A stretch of 64,000 bases of DNA from Rhodoferax fermentans (GCF_002017865.1 NZ_MTJN01000002.1:3596001-3660000), one strand, 5' to 3'. Positions 33,452 through 44,796 are shown, numbered from the stretch's first letter. Notes: a model not told the origin generated them from the sequence alone. A program made the numbers and translations.

Positions 33452-33997
33452 TCAGGTTTCATGAGCTAACGCAAACATTGCAGCCTGCAACCGAGCCGCC
33501 CCCACCCCGCTGACCCGTACCACCGATGTGTGCATAGCCAACTGCTGTCCCAGCAGATGCTGCACCGCAGCCTGCACCGCCAAGCCGTCCCGCTGCAAAC
33601 CATCGGCCACCCAGGGCAGATCCGGCTGCAGCCAGAGTGTCATCGCGTAAGACTGGTGGTGCAAGTGGGCGGCGGCCAGCAGGCTGTTATCCGCAAAATA
33701 AAACTGGCTGTAGACCGCCGTCAGCAAGGGGCCGCATTCACAGAAAAGCATAGCGCCCTGCCCTTGATTTATAAGGGCTAGAGCCTGATTTTCTGCATCA
33801 ATCTGCGCCTGCATCAGGGCCGCTTGTTCATCGCGCCGGGGTGTGCGTCCATGGCGGACACACCAGTCACGCAAGAGTTCAGGCACCACCTGGCCACCGG
33901 TCTGCGCCGCCAACTGCTGGGCCAGCGTGCTTTTGCCGGTGCATTCGGCACCGATGAGGCAAATCAGTCGGGGCGCCTGATCGGCCACACCAGTCAC
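33452..33997 (-). CDS. AAA family ATPase, NadR-like P-loop protein
   Basis: 181-residue single-domain AAA_28 P-loop protein. ICLIGAECTGKSTLAQQLA is Walker A, with PELLRDW, DEQAALMQAQIDAE and a D/E-type motif in FCECGPLLTAVYSQFYF. It resembles the nicotinamide-riboside-kinase half of NadR, so it may phosphorylate a riboside; not certain. A dispersed repeat copy (33760-33779) is read in frame as ALALINQGQG. Confidence 0.8.
   Translation of the reverse strand: MTGVADQAPRLICLIGAECTGKSTLAQQLAAQTGGQVVPELLRDWCVRHGRTPRRDEQAALMQAQIDAENQALALINQGQGAMLFCECGPLLTAVYSQFYFADNSLLAAAHLHHQSYAMTLWLQPDLPWVADGLQRDGLAVQAAVQHLLGQQLAMHTSVVRVSGVGAARLQAAMFALAHET
33760..33779. repeat. Dispersed AGCCCTT palindromic repeat inside a gene
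   Basis: GCCCTTGATTTATAAGGGC forms a stem around a short AT loop and is followed by TAGAGCC, as in other copies. It lies wholly inside the NadR-like coding sequence without breaking the frame. Confidence 0.65.
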
Positions 33998-34011
33998 CCA
34001 GCGACCAGAAA

Positions 34012-35361
<1,350 letters not shown>

Positions 35362-35399
35362 TTATGAAATAGGGGGAGATGACTATGATTCGTATAGCA

Positions 35400-36380
35400 T
35401 CAAGATCGGGCAACAGGCGCAGCGGCCTCGTCATCCAGGTCCAGCCGCAGCCCTTTGGGCAGCGGGAACTTCACCGTCTCGGGCTGACCCGGCATGGTTT
35501 GCACCGACACCGCACCGAGCGCCTTGATGCGCTCCACCACCTGGCGCACCAGGATCTCAGGCGCCGAGGCACCGGCGGTCAAACCGACGCGGCTGCAGCC
35601 TTCAAACCAGTGCGGCTGCAGGTCTTCAGCGCGGTCGACCATGTAACCCGGTGTGCCGAGCTTGCGCGCCACCTCGGCGAGCCGGTTGCTGTTGGAGCTG
35701 GTCGGGCTGCCCACCACAATCACGATGTCGACCTGCGAACTCATGAGCTTGACCGCGTCCTGCCGGTTCTGCGTGGCGTAACAGATGTCCTGGTGTTTGG
35801 GTTCGCGCACCATCGGGAAGCGGGCCTTGATGGCCTGGGCGATGTGGGCGGCGTCGTCCACACTGAGTGTGGTCTGGGTCACCACCGCCAGCCGTTCGGT
35901 CTGGCGCGGGCTGACACGGGCCACATCCTCGACCTCTTCGACCAGGTGGATGCCGCCGTCGAGCTGGCCCATGGTGCCTTCCACCTCGGGGTGGCCCTTG
36001 TGGCCGATCATGATGAACTCGTAACCTTCTTTGGCCAGCTTGGCCACCTCCACATGCACCTTGGTCACCAGCGGGCAGGTGGCGTCAAAAATCTGGAAAC
36101 CCCGGCGTTCAGCCTCCTGCTGCACCGCACGGCTCACACCGTGGGCAGAAAAAACCAGCGTCGCCCCCGGTGGGACGTCATCGAGCTCTTCAATAAAGAT
36201 AGCACCCTTGGCTTTGAGGTCGTCCACCACATAGGTGTTGTGCACGATCTCATGGCGCACGTAAATCGGCGCGCCAAACTTGGTCAGGGCTTTTTCGACG
36301 ATCTCGATGGCCCGGTCCACCCCGGCGCAAAAACCACGCGGCTCGGCCAGCAGGATGTTTTGAACAGCGGCGGTAGGCAT
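35400..36380 (-). CDS. ispH: 4-hydroxy-3-methylbut-2-enyl diphosphate reductase IspH
   Basis: Last enzyme of the MEP isoprenoid pathway, a [4Fe-4S] reductase of about 326 residues. Signature blocks: [23 protein letters not shown] with the first cluster Cys, [20 protein letters not shown] with the second Cys, [36 protein letters not shown] and [14 protein letters not shown]. Start ATG 36380; a GTG at 36386 overlapping the fkpB stop is possible. The fkpB-ispH pair is a conserved bacterial arrangement. Confidence 0.97.
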   Translation of the reverse strand: MPTAAVQNILLAEPRGFCAGVDRAIEIVEKALTKFGAPIYVRHEIVHNTYVVDDLKAKGAIFIEELDDVPPGATLVFSAHGVSRAVQQEAERRGFQIFDATCPLVTKVHVEVAKLAKEGYEFIMIGHKGHPEVEGTMGQLDGGIHLVEEVEDVARVSPRQTERLAVVTQTTLSVDDAAHIAQAIKARFPMVREPKHQDICYATQNRQDAVKLMSSQVDIVIVVGSPTSSNSNRLAEVARKLGTPGYMVDRAEDLQPHWFEGCSRVGLTAGASAPEILVRQVVERIKALGAVSVQTMPGQPETVKFPLPKGLRLDLDDEAAAPVARS

Positions 36381-36382
36381 GT

Positions 36383-36847
36383 TCACAACACCCCGATCAG
36401 TTGCACTTCAAAAAACACCGGCTGACCCGCCAGCGGGTGGTTGAAGTCGAGCTGCACCGCGTCGCCCTTGGCATCGCTGCGAAAGCCCAGAATCACTCCG
36501 GCAAACTCGCCCTGCGCGTCGGGGGTAGGGAACTTGAGCACCTCACCCACCGCGTATTGCTCGTCCTGTACACCCAGCTCCACCAGCTCCTGGCGCGCCA
36601 TCCACTGCACCATGTCGGCGCTGCGCTCACCAAAGGCGACCCCTGCGGGCAACTCGATGGTGGTGTGGGTGCCCTCGGGCAGCCCCAGCAGAGCCGCCTC
36701 CAGCGCGGGGGACAGCTGACCTGTGCCCAGCGTCAGGGTCGCGGGTGAACCCTCAAAGGTGCTGACCACCACCCCGGCCGAGCCGCTCAAGCGGTAATGC
36801 AGGGTCAAAAAAGAGCCGGGAGAAACGCTGGCGACGGTGCTTGTCAT
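36383..36847 (-). CDS. fkpB: FKBP-type peptidyl-prolyl isomerase (SlpA/FkpB-like)
   Basis: 154-residue FKBP-SlyD-type cis-trans prolyl isomerase and chaperone. [64 protein letters not shown], the inserted flap, and [21 protein letters not shown] are all family-typical. AGGATC lies before the chosen ATG. It is followed directly by ispH, as in enterobacterial fkpB-ispH. Confidence 0.93.
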   Translation of the reverse strand: MTSTVASVSPGSFLTLHYRLSGSAGVVVSTFEGSPATLTLGTGQLSPALEAALLGLPEGTHTTIELPAGVAFGERSADMVQWMARQELVELGVQDEQYAVGEVLKFPTPDAQGEFAGVILGFRSDAKGDAVQLDFNHPLAGQPVFFEVQLIGVL

Positions 36848-37027
36848 GCTGATCCTGTACCTGAAAAGGAAACCAAAAAGAAAACGCTGTCCGTGTGGCG
36901 GCACCGATGGTCGAGCCCCGTGGTCTGGCCACAAAGCCCCAGAACCAAAACCGAGGCACATCAGCGCATAAACTGCCCGCATTGTAAAAGCCCCCTGCCC
37001 TGCGCCACCCCAAGTCGACTTCAGACC

Positions 37028-37729
37028 ATGCCGCTCAAAGACCTGCCCCCCGATGCCCGTCCGCGCGAAAAGCTGCTGGCGCGCGGCCCCGGCGCGCTCA
37101 GCGATGTCGAGCTGCTGGCGCTGCTGCTGCGCACCGGCATCGTTGGCAAAGGGGTGCTGCAGCTGGCGCAGGAGCTGCTGCAGCTCAAGCCCCGCGCCGA
37201 TGGTTGCGCCGGGTTTGACGGCATTGCTGGCCTGCTCAACGCCAGCGCCGACGACCTCAAACGGGTCAAAGGCCTGGGGCCGGCTAAACGTGCCGAGCTG
37301 GTGGCCGTGCTGGAGTTGGCCCGCCGCGCCATGGCACAAAAGCTGCAAGAACGCACCGTGTTCGACAACCCCGATGCGGTCAAACACTACCTGCAATTGC
37401 AGCTGTCGGCACGCCAACACGAGGTGTTTGCGGTGTTGTTCCTGGACGTGCAAAACCGTCTGATCGCGCTCGAAGAAATGTTTACAGGCACCCTGACCCA
37501 AACCAGCGTCTACCCACGCGAAGTGGTGTTGCGCGCGTTGCACCACCAGGCCAGTGCCGTGGTGCTGGCGCACAACCACCCCAGTGGCACGGTGTTACCC
37601 AGCCGCGCCGACGAGATGCTGACCCAGACCCTCAAAACCACGCTGGCGCTGATCGATGTGCGGGTGCTGGACCACGTCATCGTGGCCCCCGGCGAGGCGC
37701 TGTCCATGGCCGAGCGGGGACTGCTGTGA
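37028..37729 (+). CDS. radC: RadC family protein (JAB/MPN domain)
   Basis: 233 residues. The N-terminal UPF0758 helix-hairpin-helix region ([49 protein letters not shown]) is followed by a JAB-like metalloprotease-fold domain with [28 protein letters not shown] (HxHPSG at about 181-187) and [13 protein letters not shown]. The molecular role is unsettled despite the repair-linked name. The start [15 protein letters not shown] is preferred over an upstream frame that overlaps the fkpB leader. It is divergent from fkpB. Confidence 0.93.
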   Translation: MPLKDLPPDARPREKLLARGPGALSDVELLALLLRTGIVGKGVLQLAQELLQLKPRADGCAGFDGIAGLLNASADDLKRVKGLGPAKRAELVAVLELARRAMAQKLQERTVFDNPDAVKHYLQLQLSARQHEVFAVLFLDVQNRLIALEEMFTGTLTQTSVYPREVVLRALHHQASAVVLAHNHPSGTVLPSRADEMLTQTLKTTLALIDVRVLDHVIVAPGEALSMAERGLL

Positions 37730-38451
37730 GCCGGGCCAAACCAGCGGCCCAGCCCCTGGGTGTGCTGCACAGCCACGCACCGGCCCCAGTGGCCTTGTCA
37801 AGCGCGCCGGTCAAGGTCAAGGCCCTGACCGATTTGAAAATTGTCAAACGCGCGATTGCCGAACAGGCCCGCCAGCGCGTCGCCCAAGCCAGTGCACAGG
37901 CCAAAGCTGCCAAACAGGCGGCGTCCGACCGCGAGCTCTTCATTCGGGCCGCTGGCGCCGTCCAGCCCTTACCAGACAAGCGCCATGTGCTCCATAAAAA
38001 GGAGCTGATCGTGCCGCTGGCGATGCAGTACCAGAAGGACGAGCAAGCGGTGCTCAAAGAGGCGATCAGTGATGAGTTTGATGTGAGCACCCTGCTCGAC
38101 ACCGACGAACACCTGAGTTTTCGCCGCCCCGGCATCGGGGTGGATGTGACCCGCAAACTGCGCCGGGGTGACTGGAGCATCCAACGCCAGCTGGACCTGC
38201 ACGGCCTGCGCCGCGACGACGCCCGCGAGGCCCTGGGCCAGTTCATCCGTGACGCCCACAAACACGGCATCCGCTGTGTGCGGGTGGTGCATGGCAAGGG
38301 CCTGGGTTCACCCGGCAAGGTGCCGGTGCTCAAAAGCCGGGTGCACAGCTGGCTGGTGCAAAAAAACGAGGTACTGGCCTTTGTCCAGGCCAAACCAGCC
38401 GATGGCGGCGCAGGTGCGCTGGTGGTGCTGCTGATGGCGACCCGAGGCTGA
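37726..38451 (+). CDS. Smr domain protein (MutS2-like endonuclease domain)
   Basis: 241 residues with an N-terminal basic linker ([33 protein letters not shown]) and a C-terminal Smr domain: [19 protein letters not shown] (DLHG motif) and [13 protein letters not shown] (HGKG motif), typical of YdaL/SmrA-type nicking nucleases. It starts at GTG overlapping the radC stop (GTGA), so the two are coupled. Confidence 0.92.
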   Translation: MSRAKPAAQPLGVLHSHAPAPVALSSAPVKVKALTDLKIVKRAIAEQARQRVAQASAQAKAAKQAASDRELFIRAAGAVQPLPDKRHVLHKKELIVPLAMQYQKDEQAVLKEAISDEFDVSTLLDTDEHLSFRRPGIGVDVTRKLRRGDWSIQRQLDLHGLRRDDAREALGQFIRDAHKHGIRCVRVVHGKGLGSPGKVPVLKSRVHSWLVQKNEVLAFVQAKPADGGAGALVVLLMATRG

Positions 38452-38461
38452 CGTTCTTGAA

Positions 38462-38820
38462 CTAGGTGACTTTGCTCGATTGACCGAATTCCCGTGGCCA
38501 CTGTTCGCCTGGTGCCAGCGGTATCAGTCCGCCCCTGATACAGCGATTGCGCATCTCGACGATCCACTCGTTGTTCTGATTTTCCAGGCATTCGATGAGC
38601 GGCCAACCAGGAGCCGTTTCTATCAAGTGCATCAGGGATGAAGCCAACCCGAAGCAACCATCTTGTCCAAAAAGCTGAATTAGGACACGAGCCTCCTCGT
38701 CAGTCACCGGTTTTGAGATTGCCCGATACAGCATGTCGAATTTTTTGACGAGATCAACGTCCTTGATAGCTTCTGGCGGGAGAGGCCCCAGCGCCTGCAT
38801 TTCCTCAACTTCTTTTCTAA
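38462..38820 (-). pseudogene. Small hypothetical gene disrupted at codon 4 by an IS5-family insertion
   Basis: Removing the insertion sequence and one CTAA duplicate joins ATGCAAGATG (40010-40001, minus strand) to this fragment and gives MQDVRKEVEEMQALG... through IEMRN-like C-terminal sequence, about 122 residues (contains LVKKFDMLYRAISKPVTDEEARVLIQLFGQDGCFGLASSLMHLIETAPGWPLIECL). The repaired frame is intact, so insertion is recent. No known domain; helical with conserved-looking WPLIECLENQNNEW. An in-frame start inside the insertion sequence (near 38914) could still express a fusion. Confidence 0.8.
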
Positions 38821-39996
38821 GGCAACACTGATCAAGTCCCCAGTTGGCCCATGACTTGCATGGTTCGTGGCATCCCAAGCAGGAGATGCAGATGAAACAA
38901 CAAACTCTGGCCATGGCCGAACAACAAAGCTTTGAGACCTACCGCAAGCCCACGCGGCGCGATGAGTTCTTGAAGACCATGGAAGTCATCGTTCCCTGGG
39001 CCGCTCTGTGCGAAGTCATCGAGCCGTTTTACCCCAAGGCCGGTAATGGGCGTCCCCCCATCGGGCTTGAGCGTATGCTGCGCATCCACTTCATCCAGCA
39101 CTGGTTCAACCTGGCAGACCTGGCCTGTGAAGAAGCTCTGTACGACAGCGTGAGCCTGCGTCGCTTCGTGGGCATTGACCTGGGGCGTGAATCTGTGCCG
39201 GACGCCACCACGGTGTTGAACTTTCGCAAACTCCTCAACAAGCACAAACTTGGCCAAGCCCTGTTTGCCCAAGTAGGCGCTGTCTTGCAAAGCAAGGGCT
39301 TCAAGCTCAACACCGGCACCATTGTGGACGCCACCATCATTGGTGCACCGAGTTCCACCAAGAATGCGAATAAGGCGCGCGACCCGGACATGCACCAAAC
39401 CCGCAAGGGCCAACAGTGGTACTTTGGCATGAAGTTGCACATCGGTGTGGACAGCCAAAGTGGTCTGGCCCACCATGCGGTGGTCACAGCAGCCAACGTG
39501 CATGACAAACACCCACTGCCCAGTTTGTTGCATGGCAAGGAGCAACGCGTCTATGGCGACAGTGCCTACGCCAGCCAGAAGGAGCTGATCCGCAGTGCAG
39601 CACCCAAGGCCAAAGACTTCACCAACCAGCGCAGTCGCCGCTCTGGTGTGGTCGATGAAGGCATTCGCGCCAAGAACCGCAACAAATCCAAGATCCGCTC
39701 ACGCGTGGAGCATGTATTTGCTGTGGTCAAGCGCCTGTGGGGCTTTGGCAAGGTGCGTTACCGTGGGTTGCAGAAGAACGCCACGCGGGCGTTTACTGCT
39801 TTGGCGCTGGCCAACATCTATCTCTGCCGACAAAGGCTGATGGCACAGGTGCGTCCATGAGGGCGCAATAGGGGGTGAATTCCCCCTGAAACAGCCTCAA
39901 AGGGGGCAAAAGCGAGCTCAGCTGGTCGCAATTTCGACAACTTCGGTTTCTCGATACCGCTGGGGCCTGCTTTGACTCTACTTGTTCAGCGTTGCC
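38821..39996 (+). mobile_element. IS5-family insertion sequence (complete)
   Basis: 1176 bp with terminal inverted repeats GGCAACACTGATCAAGT (left) and GGCAACGCTGAACAAGT (right, inverted), 15 of 17 identical. It is flanked by the 4-base target duplication CTAA (38817-38820 and 39997-40000), the usual IS5-type target. The transposase frame is intact, so it may be active. After the transposase stop, 39861-39996 holds no gene. Confidence 0.95.
38892..39860 (+). CDS. IS5 family transposase
   Basis: 322-residue DDE transposase. The N-terminal DUF772-like region (FYPKAGNGRPPIGLERMLRIHFIQHWFNLADLACEEALYDSVSLRRFVGIDL, then ESVPDATTVLNFRKLL) precedes the catalytic residues: first Asp in GTIVDATIIGAPSSTKN, second in VYGDSAYAS, and Glu in RVEHVFAVVKRLWGFGKVRYRG. 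Start chosen at the ATG six bases after AGGAG. Confidence 0.95.
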   Translation: MKQQTLAMAEQQSFETYRKPTRRDEFLKTMEVIVPWAALCEVIEPFYPKAGNGRPPIGLERMLRIHFIQHWFNLADLACEEALYDSVSLRRFVGIDLGRESVPDATTVLNFRKLLNKHKLGQALFAQVGAVLQSKGFKLNTGTIVDATIIGAPSSTKNANKARDPDMHQTRKGQQWYFGMKLHIGVDSQSGLAHHAVVTAANVHDKHPLPSLLHGKEQRVYGDSAYASQKELIRSAAPKAKDFTNQRSRRSGVVDEGIRAKNRNKSKIRSRVEHVFAVVKRLWGFGKVRYRGLQKNATRAFTALALANIYLCRQRLMAQVRP

Positions 39997-40052
39997 CTAA
40001 CATCTTGCATAGTTAAAGTTTTTCACTCATGTATGGAAAACTGTCAAGATAT

Positions 40053-41732
40053 TCAACCGACCATGGCACTCCCCTGCACCGCATGGCGCAACAGATTGCG
40101 CAGCTTGGCCGGGCGCACCGGTTTTTGCAGCAACACCAGCCCGGCCGACTGCACCTGCTGGCGCACACTGGTCTCGGTGTCGCCACTGATCACACAGGCG
40201 GGCAGGTCGGCGCCCAGGGTCTGGCGCAGCAGACAAATCGCGTCGATGCCGTTGTAGACACCTGGCAACCGGTAGTCACTGAGCACAAACGCCGGCGGCT
40301 GTGAGCGGCTCACCAGCGCGCAGGCAGTTGGCACGTCCACCGCGCTGGTGACCTGACAACCCCAGCTGCGCAGCAAACCGGCCAGCGCCACACCACCCAA
40401 GGCATCGTCTTCAATCAGTAACACCCGCAGGCCAGCCAGCTCGCTGCCGGGCGGGTCCATGGGCACCGCCACCGGTGCCACCACCGCGGGTGCGGGCACC
40501 ATGGGCACCTGCACACAAAAGCGGGTGCCACAGCCCGGCTGGGAGCGCAGTGTCACCGGGTGGTTCAGCAGCAGGCAGGCCCGCTGCACCAGGCTCAAAC
40601 CCAGACCCAGGCCCTTGTGGCGGTCTCGTTCGGGGTTGCTGATCTGGAAAAATTCCTGAAAAATTTTCTCGTGGTACTCCGACGCAATGCCGATGCCGCT
40701 GTCCCACACCTCGATACGTGCCTGGCCGTGGCCAGATCCCGGGCGACAACTCACCAGCACACAACCCCGGTGGGTATGCTGCACCGCGTTGCTGAGCAGG
40801 TTGAGCAACACCCGGTGCAACAACACCGGATCGCTGTGTACCCAGATTGGTGACGGGCGGATGTGCAGGCGTAGCCCTTTGGCAGCGGCCATGGCGTCAA
40901 AACTGATGCGCAGCTGGTCCAGCAACTGGTTCACCGGAAAAGCCGCCAGCCGCACCTCCATCGACGGTGCATCGAGCCGGGAATAGTCAAAAAAGGCATC
41001 CAGCATCTCCTGCAGCGCACGCACCGAGGCATCCACCCCGGCCACAAGTTCGCGGGTGGCCGCGTCTTGCTGGGGCAACTGGGTAAGCCGCGCGACAAAC
41101 ATGCCCAGCGCGTGGGCGGGCTGGCGTAGGTCGTGGCTGGCAGCCGCCAGAAAGCGCGACTTGCCCAGACTGGCGGCCTCGGCCTGGTCTTTGCGCCGGG
41201 CCAGTTCTGCGGCATAACGGCTGCGCACATGGTCAAAAGCCGCCGCCATCAAGGTGTAGAACAACAAGGACATCAAAAACTGTGGGCCGGCCACCGGGGT
41301 GTAGTGGTAAGCCCAGGGCAGGCTCGGGCCACCGGCCAGGAAGTACAGCGTGGCCAACCCCAAAAACCCGGCGCTCAGCAGCCAGCCAATCAACTGCCCT
41401 TTGAGGAAAAAAGCCAGAAACGGCACCGTGTAGACCCAGTACAGCCCGGTGCCTTCGACCCCGCCCAGCACAATCAGAGCGCTGAAAATCACCAGGGCCG
41501 AGGCCAACAGCAGGTTCTCGGCCAGGCCAACACGGTGTGCTTGGCTGGCGAACACCGTGGCCGGTGCCACCAGCAGCAGCACAGCCGCCAGTTCGACACA
41601 ACCCAACACCCACTGCCCCGGTGTGAGCAGATTGAAGGCGGCAAACACCAGCCCAAACACCAGCCCGATGACACTGCCGGCCCGAACTTGCCGGGCGCGT
41701 TCGCCCCAACCGGTCACAGATTTCATTGACAT
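40053..41732 (-). CDS. Membrane hybrid histidine kinase with C-terminal receiver
   Basis: About 559 residues. Five to six N-terminal TM segments (VIGLVFGLVFAAFNLLT; VLGCVELAAVLLLVAPATVF; LLLASALVIFSALIVLGGV; LYWVYTVPFLAFFL; LLSAGFLGLATLYFLAG) are followed by HisKA with SRFLAAASHDLRQPAHALGMFV (phospho-His), HATPase (LHRVLLNLLSNAVQHT; VWDSGIGIA; GLGLGLSLV) and a receiver domain (VLLIEDD ... FVLSDYRLPGV with the phospho-acceptor Asp ... VISGDT ... LLQKPV). There is no periplasmic sensor domain, so the signal is probably membrane-borne. No adjacent output regulator is seen. Confidence 0.93.
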   Translation of the reverse strand: MSMKSVTGWGERARQVRAGSVIGLVFGLVFAAFNLLTPGQWVLGCVELAAVLLLVAPATVFASQAHRVGLAENLLLASALVIFSALIVLGGVEGTGLYWVYTVPFLAFFLKGQLIGWLLSAGFLGLATLYFLAGGPSLPWAYHYTPVAGPQFLMSLLFYTLMAAAFDHVRSRYAAELARRKDQAEAASLGKSRFLAAASHDLRQPAHALGMFVARLTQLPQQDAATRELVAGVDASVRALQEMLDAFFDYSRLDAPSMEVRLAAFPVNQLLDQLRISFDAMAAAKGLRLHIRPSPIWVHSDPVLLHRVLLNLLSNAVQHTHRGCVLVSCRPGSGHGQARIEVWDSGIGIASEYHEKIFQEFFQISNPERDRHKGLGLGLSLVQRACLLLNHPVTLRSQPGCGTRFCVQVPMVPAPAVVAPVAVPMDPPGSELAGLRVLLIEDDALGGVALAGLLRSWGCQVTSAVDVPTACALVSRSQPPAFVLSDYRLPGVYNGIDAICLLRQTLGADLPACVISGDTETSVRQQVQSAGLVLLQKPVRPAKLRNLLRHAVQGSAMVG

Positions 41733-41809
41733 TCCAGAGAGTGCTTGGCCAGCGGGCCGCCCCCGCAAGCACCGGCGATGCTACCAAATCACCAACAGCA
41801 CCCGACTGT

Positions 41810-42214
41810 TTAGCCAGGCTGGTTGCGCATCCAATCGGCGGTCTGGAAAAACGCCTGGTTGAGCTGGGTTTGCAGCGCCGCGGGCACCTCAGTCTCACGC
41901 ATGGCCTGGGCCATACAGGCCAGCCATTGGTCACGCTCGACCAGCCCGACCTTGAACGGCAGGTGGCGCGCGCGCAGGCGCGGGTGGCCAAAACGCTCGG
42001 TGTAATGCTGCGGCCCGCCCAGCCAGCCACACAAAAACCAGAACAACTTCTGGCGCGCCTCGTCCAGGCTGGCGCCATGCACCGCACGCAACTCGGCGTA
42101 GGCGGGGTCGAGTTCCATCAGGTCATAAAAACGGTCCACCAGAGCCTGGACGCTGGCCTCACCTTGCAGGCTCTCAAACGGGGTGCTGACACCGGATGTT
42201 GTTTCGTTGTTCAT
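41810..42214 (-). CDS. Group II truncated haemoglobin (2/2HbO-like)
   Basis: 134 residues. LVDRFYDLMELDPAYAELRAVHG, DEARQKLFWFLCGWLGGPQHYTERFGHPRLRARHLPFKVG carries the proximal His in RHLPF and the Trp-rich group II pattern. Such proteins bind oxygen or NO and are linked to oxidative or nitrosative stress. Full length. Confidence 0.93.
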   Translation of the reverse strand: MNNETTSGVSTPFESLQGEASVQALVDRFYDLMELDPAYAELRAVHGASLDEARQKLFWFLCGWLGGPQHYTERFGHPRLRARHLPFKVGLVERDQWLACMAQAMRETEVPAALQTQLNQAFFQTADWMRNQPG

Positions 42215-42219
42215 GGTGA

Positions 42220-42275
42220 AATTGGCTTATAGCCCTTATATCAATTGGCCTGATAGCTATGGTTCAAGTAGTAAT
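42220..42275. repeat. Dispersed AGCCCTTAT repeat (degenerate copy)
   Basis: TATAGCCCTTATATCAATTGGCC followed by TGATAGCTATGGTTCAAGTAG lies between the haemoglobin start and the FtsX-type permease stop. It keeps the AGCCCTTAT and ATAGCTAT blocks but the right half-palindrome is lost. Confidence 0.55.
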
Positions 42276-42276
42276 C

Positions 42277-44796
42277 TCAGGTCGCCGCCTGGCGCAGCGT
42301 CTGAACCACCGGGCGGCGCAACACATCGCGCAAACCCCACCAGCCCGCTGCCAGCGCCAGCACCGCCCCGGCCAGGGCACCCAGCAGCGGCACCCACAAA
42401 GACACCGACCAACTGAAGTCAAACACATATTTGGCCAGCGCCCAGCCCACGCCACTGGCCACCAACGCCGCCAGAAAACCCGCCAGCGCACCCACACCGG
42501 CCAGCTCGATGCGCTGCACCTGGCGCAGCAGCTGCTGGCTGGCACCCACCGCCCGCATGATGGCGTACTCGCGTGCACGCTCCTCGCGGGTGGCGGTCAC
42601 CGCCGCAAACAGCACCACCAGCCCAGCCGCCAAGGTGAAGGCAAACAGGTATTCCACCGCGCCGATCACCTGGTCCAACACACCCTGGATCTGGTTGATG
42701 GTGGTGGTCATGTTGATGCTGGTGATGTTGGGAAACTGGCGCACCAACTGGTTGTCAAAACCAGGGGTGGCGGGTGCCTTGAAGGCACTCAGGTAGGTGG
42801 TGGGCACACCGTCGAGCTGCGCCACCGGGTACATCGCAAAGAAGTTGGCGCGCATCGAGCCCCAGTCCACCTTGCGCAGCGAGCTGATGCGCGACACCAC
42901 CTGGGTGCCGCCCACCTCAAAGGTCAGCTCATCGCCCAGCGCCAGCTTGAGGGTTTCGGCAATCCCCTCCTCGATGCTGATGGTGCCCGCCTCATCGGGC
43001 AGCCAGCGCCCGCCCGTCACCTGGTTCTGCTCGGGCAACTGGGCACTGTGTGAGAGGTTGAACTCGCGGTCCACCAGGCGCCGGGCGCGGTCTTCGCTGT
43101 AGTCATCGGGGCTGACGTCGCGGCCGTTGATGGCCACCAGCCGACCTCGGATCATCGGGAACCAGTCAAACTGGGCCACCCCTGCATCCTTGAGCGCCTG
43201 GGTGAAGGCCGGGCCCTGCTCGGGCGTGATGTTGATGACAAAACGGTTGGGCGCATCCTGCGGCGAGGCCTGGCGCCAGCTGGCGATCAGATCGGTGCGC
43301 AGCAGCACCAGCAACACCAGCGCCAGCAGGCCCACCGCCAGGCTGCTGACCTGCACCACCGCAAACGCAGGGCGGGCCGAAATCTGCCGTGTGGCCAGCA
43401 CCAGCGCGGTGGGCGCGGTGCTGTCGTTGACGCTGTAGCGCAGCAGCTTCACCGCGAGCCAGCTCAGGGCGGCAAACAGCACCGTGGCCCCGGCAAAACC
43501 ACCCACCGCAATCAGCCCCAGTTTGAGGTCGTTGCTGGCCGCCAGCAGCAAGGCGGCAAAACCAATCAAGCCCACACCCAGCACACCGGCCGAGGTCGGT
43601 TTGAGGCCACCGACGTCACGGCGAATTACTCGCAGCGGTGGCACCTGGGCCAGTTGCAACACCGGTGGTAAGCCAAAGGCCAGCAGCAGGGTCAGGCCCA
43701 TGCCCAAACCAAACAACACCGGCCACACAGTGGGGGCTGGCAGGCTGGTGGTCACCAGACCGGCGAGCAGGGTCACAAAGCCATAGTGCACTGCAAAACC
43801 CAGCGCCACCCCCAGGCCACTGGCCAGCAGCCCCACCAGCAAAAACTCCAGGCTGTAGGCACCGGCGATGGTGCGCTGGGGCAGGCCCAGCACCCGCAGC
43901 ATGGCGCAGTCGTCCAGATGGCTAGCCGCAAAACCACGCGCCGCCAGCGCCACCGCCACCGCACTGAGCAGGGCCGCCAGCAGCGCGACCAGGTTCAGAA
44001 ACTTCTCGGCGCGCTCCAGCGTGGTGCCGAATTCCGGGCGGCCACCTTGCAGCGTGTCCACCCGCATCCCGCGCACCTTGTTGGCCAGAATTTGCGCCTG
44101 CACCCAATCGACAAACGCCTGCACAGCGGTGTCGTCACCCGCCACCGCCAGCCGGTAATTGATGCGGCTGGCCGGCTGCACCAGGCCGGTGCTCTCCAGG
44201 TCGGCCTGGTTGATCATCACACGTGGTGAAAAACTCATGAAACCGGCGCCACGGTCCGGTTCGTTGACGATCAGGCGGCCCACGCGCAGCGCCGTATCTC
44301 CCAGCATCAGGGTCTGGCCAGGCAACAAACCCAGGCTGTCAAGCACCGCCACATCGACCCAGGCTTCACCCGGGCTGGGCACCTCACGTGTCAAGGTGTC
44401 GGGGGCACCGGTTGCGGCGCTGGTGCGCAAGCTGCCACGCAAGGGGTAACCAGCCTGCACCGCTTTCAAGGCTACCAGTTTGGTCTGGCCACCCTGGGCG
44501 TCTGGAGCCCGCGCCATGGTCGGAAAACTCAAGGTCTGGCTGCGTTGTAAACCCAAGGATTGAACCTGGGCCAGAAAAGCTTCGGGGATCGGGTTGTCAC
44601 TGACCACCACCGCGTCCCCCCCCAGCAACTGGCGCGCGTCACGCTGCAGACCGCCCTTGAGCCGGTCGGCAAAAAAGCCGACAGCGGTGAGTGCGGCCAC
44701 CGCCAGCGCCACCGCCACCATCAACAAACGCAGCTCACCGGCGCGTACATCACGCCACAACGAACGCCAGCCCAGGGTCAGAAAAGAAATACGCAT
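42277..44796 (-). CDS. FtsX-type ABC transporter permease (YbbP-like)
   Basis: 839-residue inner-membrane permease with two FtsX domains and MacB-type periplasmic regions. TM blocks: ELRLLMVAVALAVAALTAVGFFADRL, FLNLVALLAALLSAVAVALAARGFA, YSLEFLLVGLLASGLGVALGFAVHYGF, YLFAFTLAAGLVVLFAAVTATREERAREYAIMRAVGA, WVPLLGALAGAVLALAAGWWGLRDVLRRPVVQTLR. This is the YbbP/putative lysophospholipase L1 exporter layout. Its expected ATPase partner (YbbA) is not adjacent on either side in this window. Confidence 0.92.
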   Translation of the reverse strand: MRISFLTLGWRSLWRDVRAGELRLLMVAVALAVAALTAVGFFADRLKGGLQRDARQLLGGDAVVVSDNPIPEAFLAQVQSLGLQRSQTLSFPTMARAPDAQGGQTKLVALKAVQAGYPLRGSLRTSAATGAPDTLTREVPSPGEAWVDVAVLDSLGLLPGQTLMLGDTALRVGRLIVNEPDRGAGFMSFSPRVMINQADLESTGLVQPASRINYRLAVAGDDTAVQAFVDWVQAQILANKVRGMRVDTLQGGRPEFGTTLERAEKFLNLVALLAALLSAVAVALAARGFAASHLDDCAMLRVLGLPQRTIAGAYSLEFLLVGLLASGLGVALGFAVHYGFVTLLAGLVTTSLPAPTVWPVLFGLGMGLTLLLAFGLPPVLQLAQVPPLRVIRRDVGGLKPTSAGVLGVGLIGFAALLLAASNDLKLGLIAVGGFAGATVLFAALSWLAVKLLRYSVNDSTAPTALVLATRQISARPAFAVVQVSSLAVGLLALVLLVLLRTDLIASWRQASPQDAPNRFVINITPEQGPAFTQALKDAGVAQFDWFPMIRGRLVAINGRDVSPDDYSEDRARRLVDREFNLSHSAQLPEQNQVTGGRWLPDEAGTISIEEGIAETLKLALGDELTFEVGGTQVVSRISSLRKVDWGSMRANFFAMYPVAQLDGVPTTYLSAFKAPATPGFDNQLVRQFPNITSINMTTTINQIQGVLDQVIGAVEYLFAFTLAAGLVVLFAAVTATREERAREYAIMRAVGASQQLLRQVQRIELAGVGALAGFLAALVASGVGWALAKYVFDFSWSVSLWVPLLGALAGAVLALAAGWWGLRDVLRRPVVQTLRQAAT

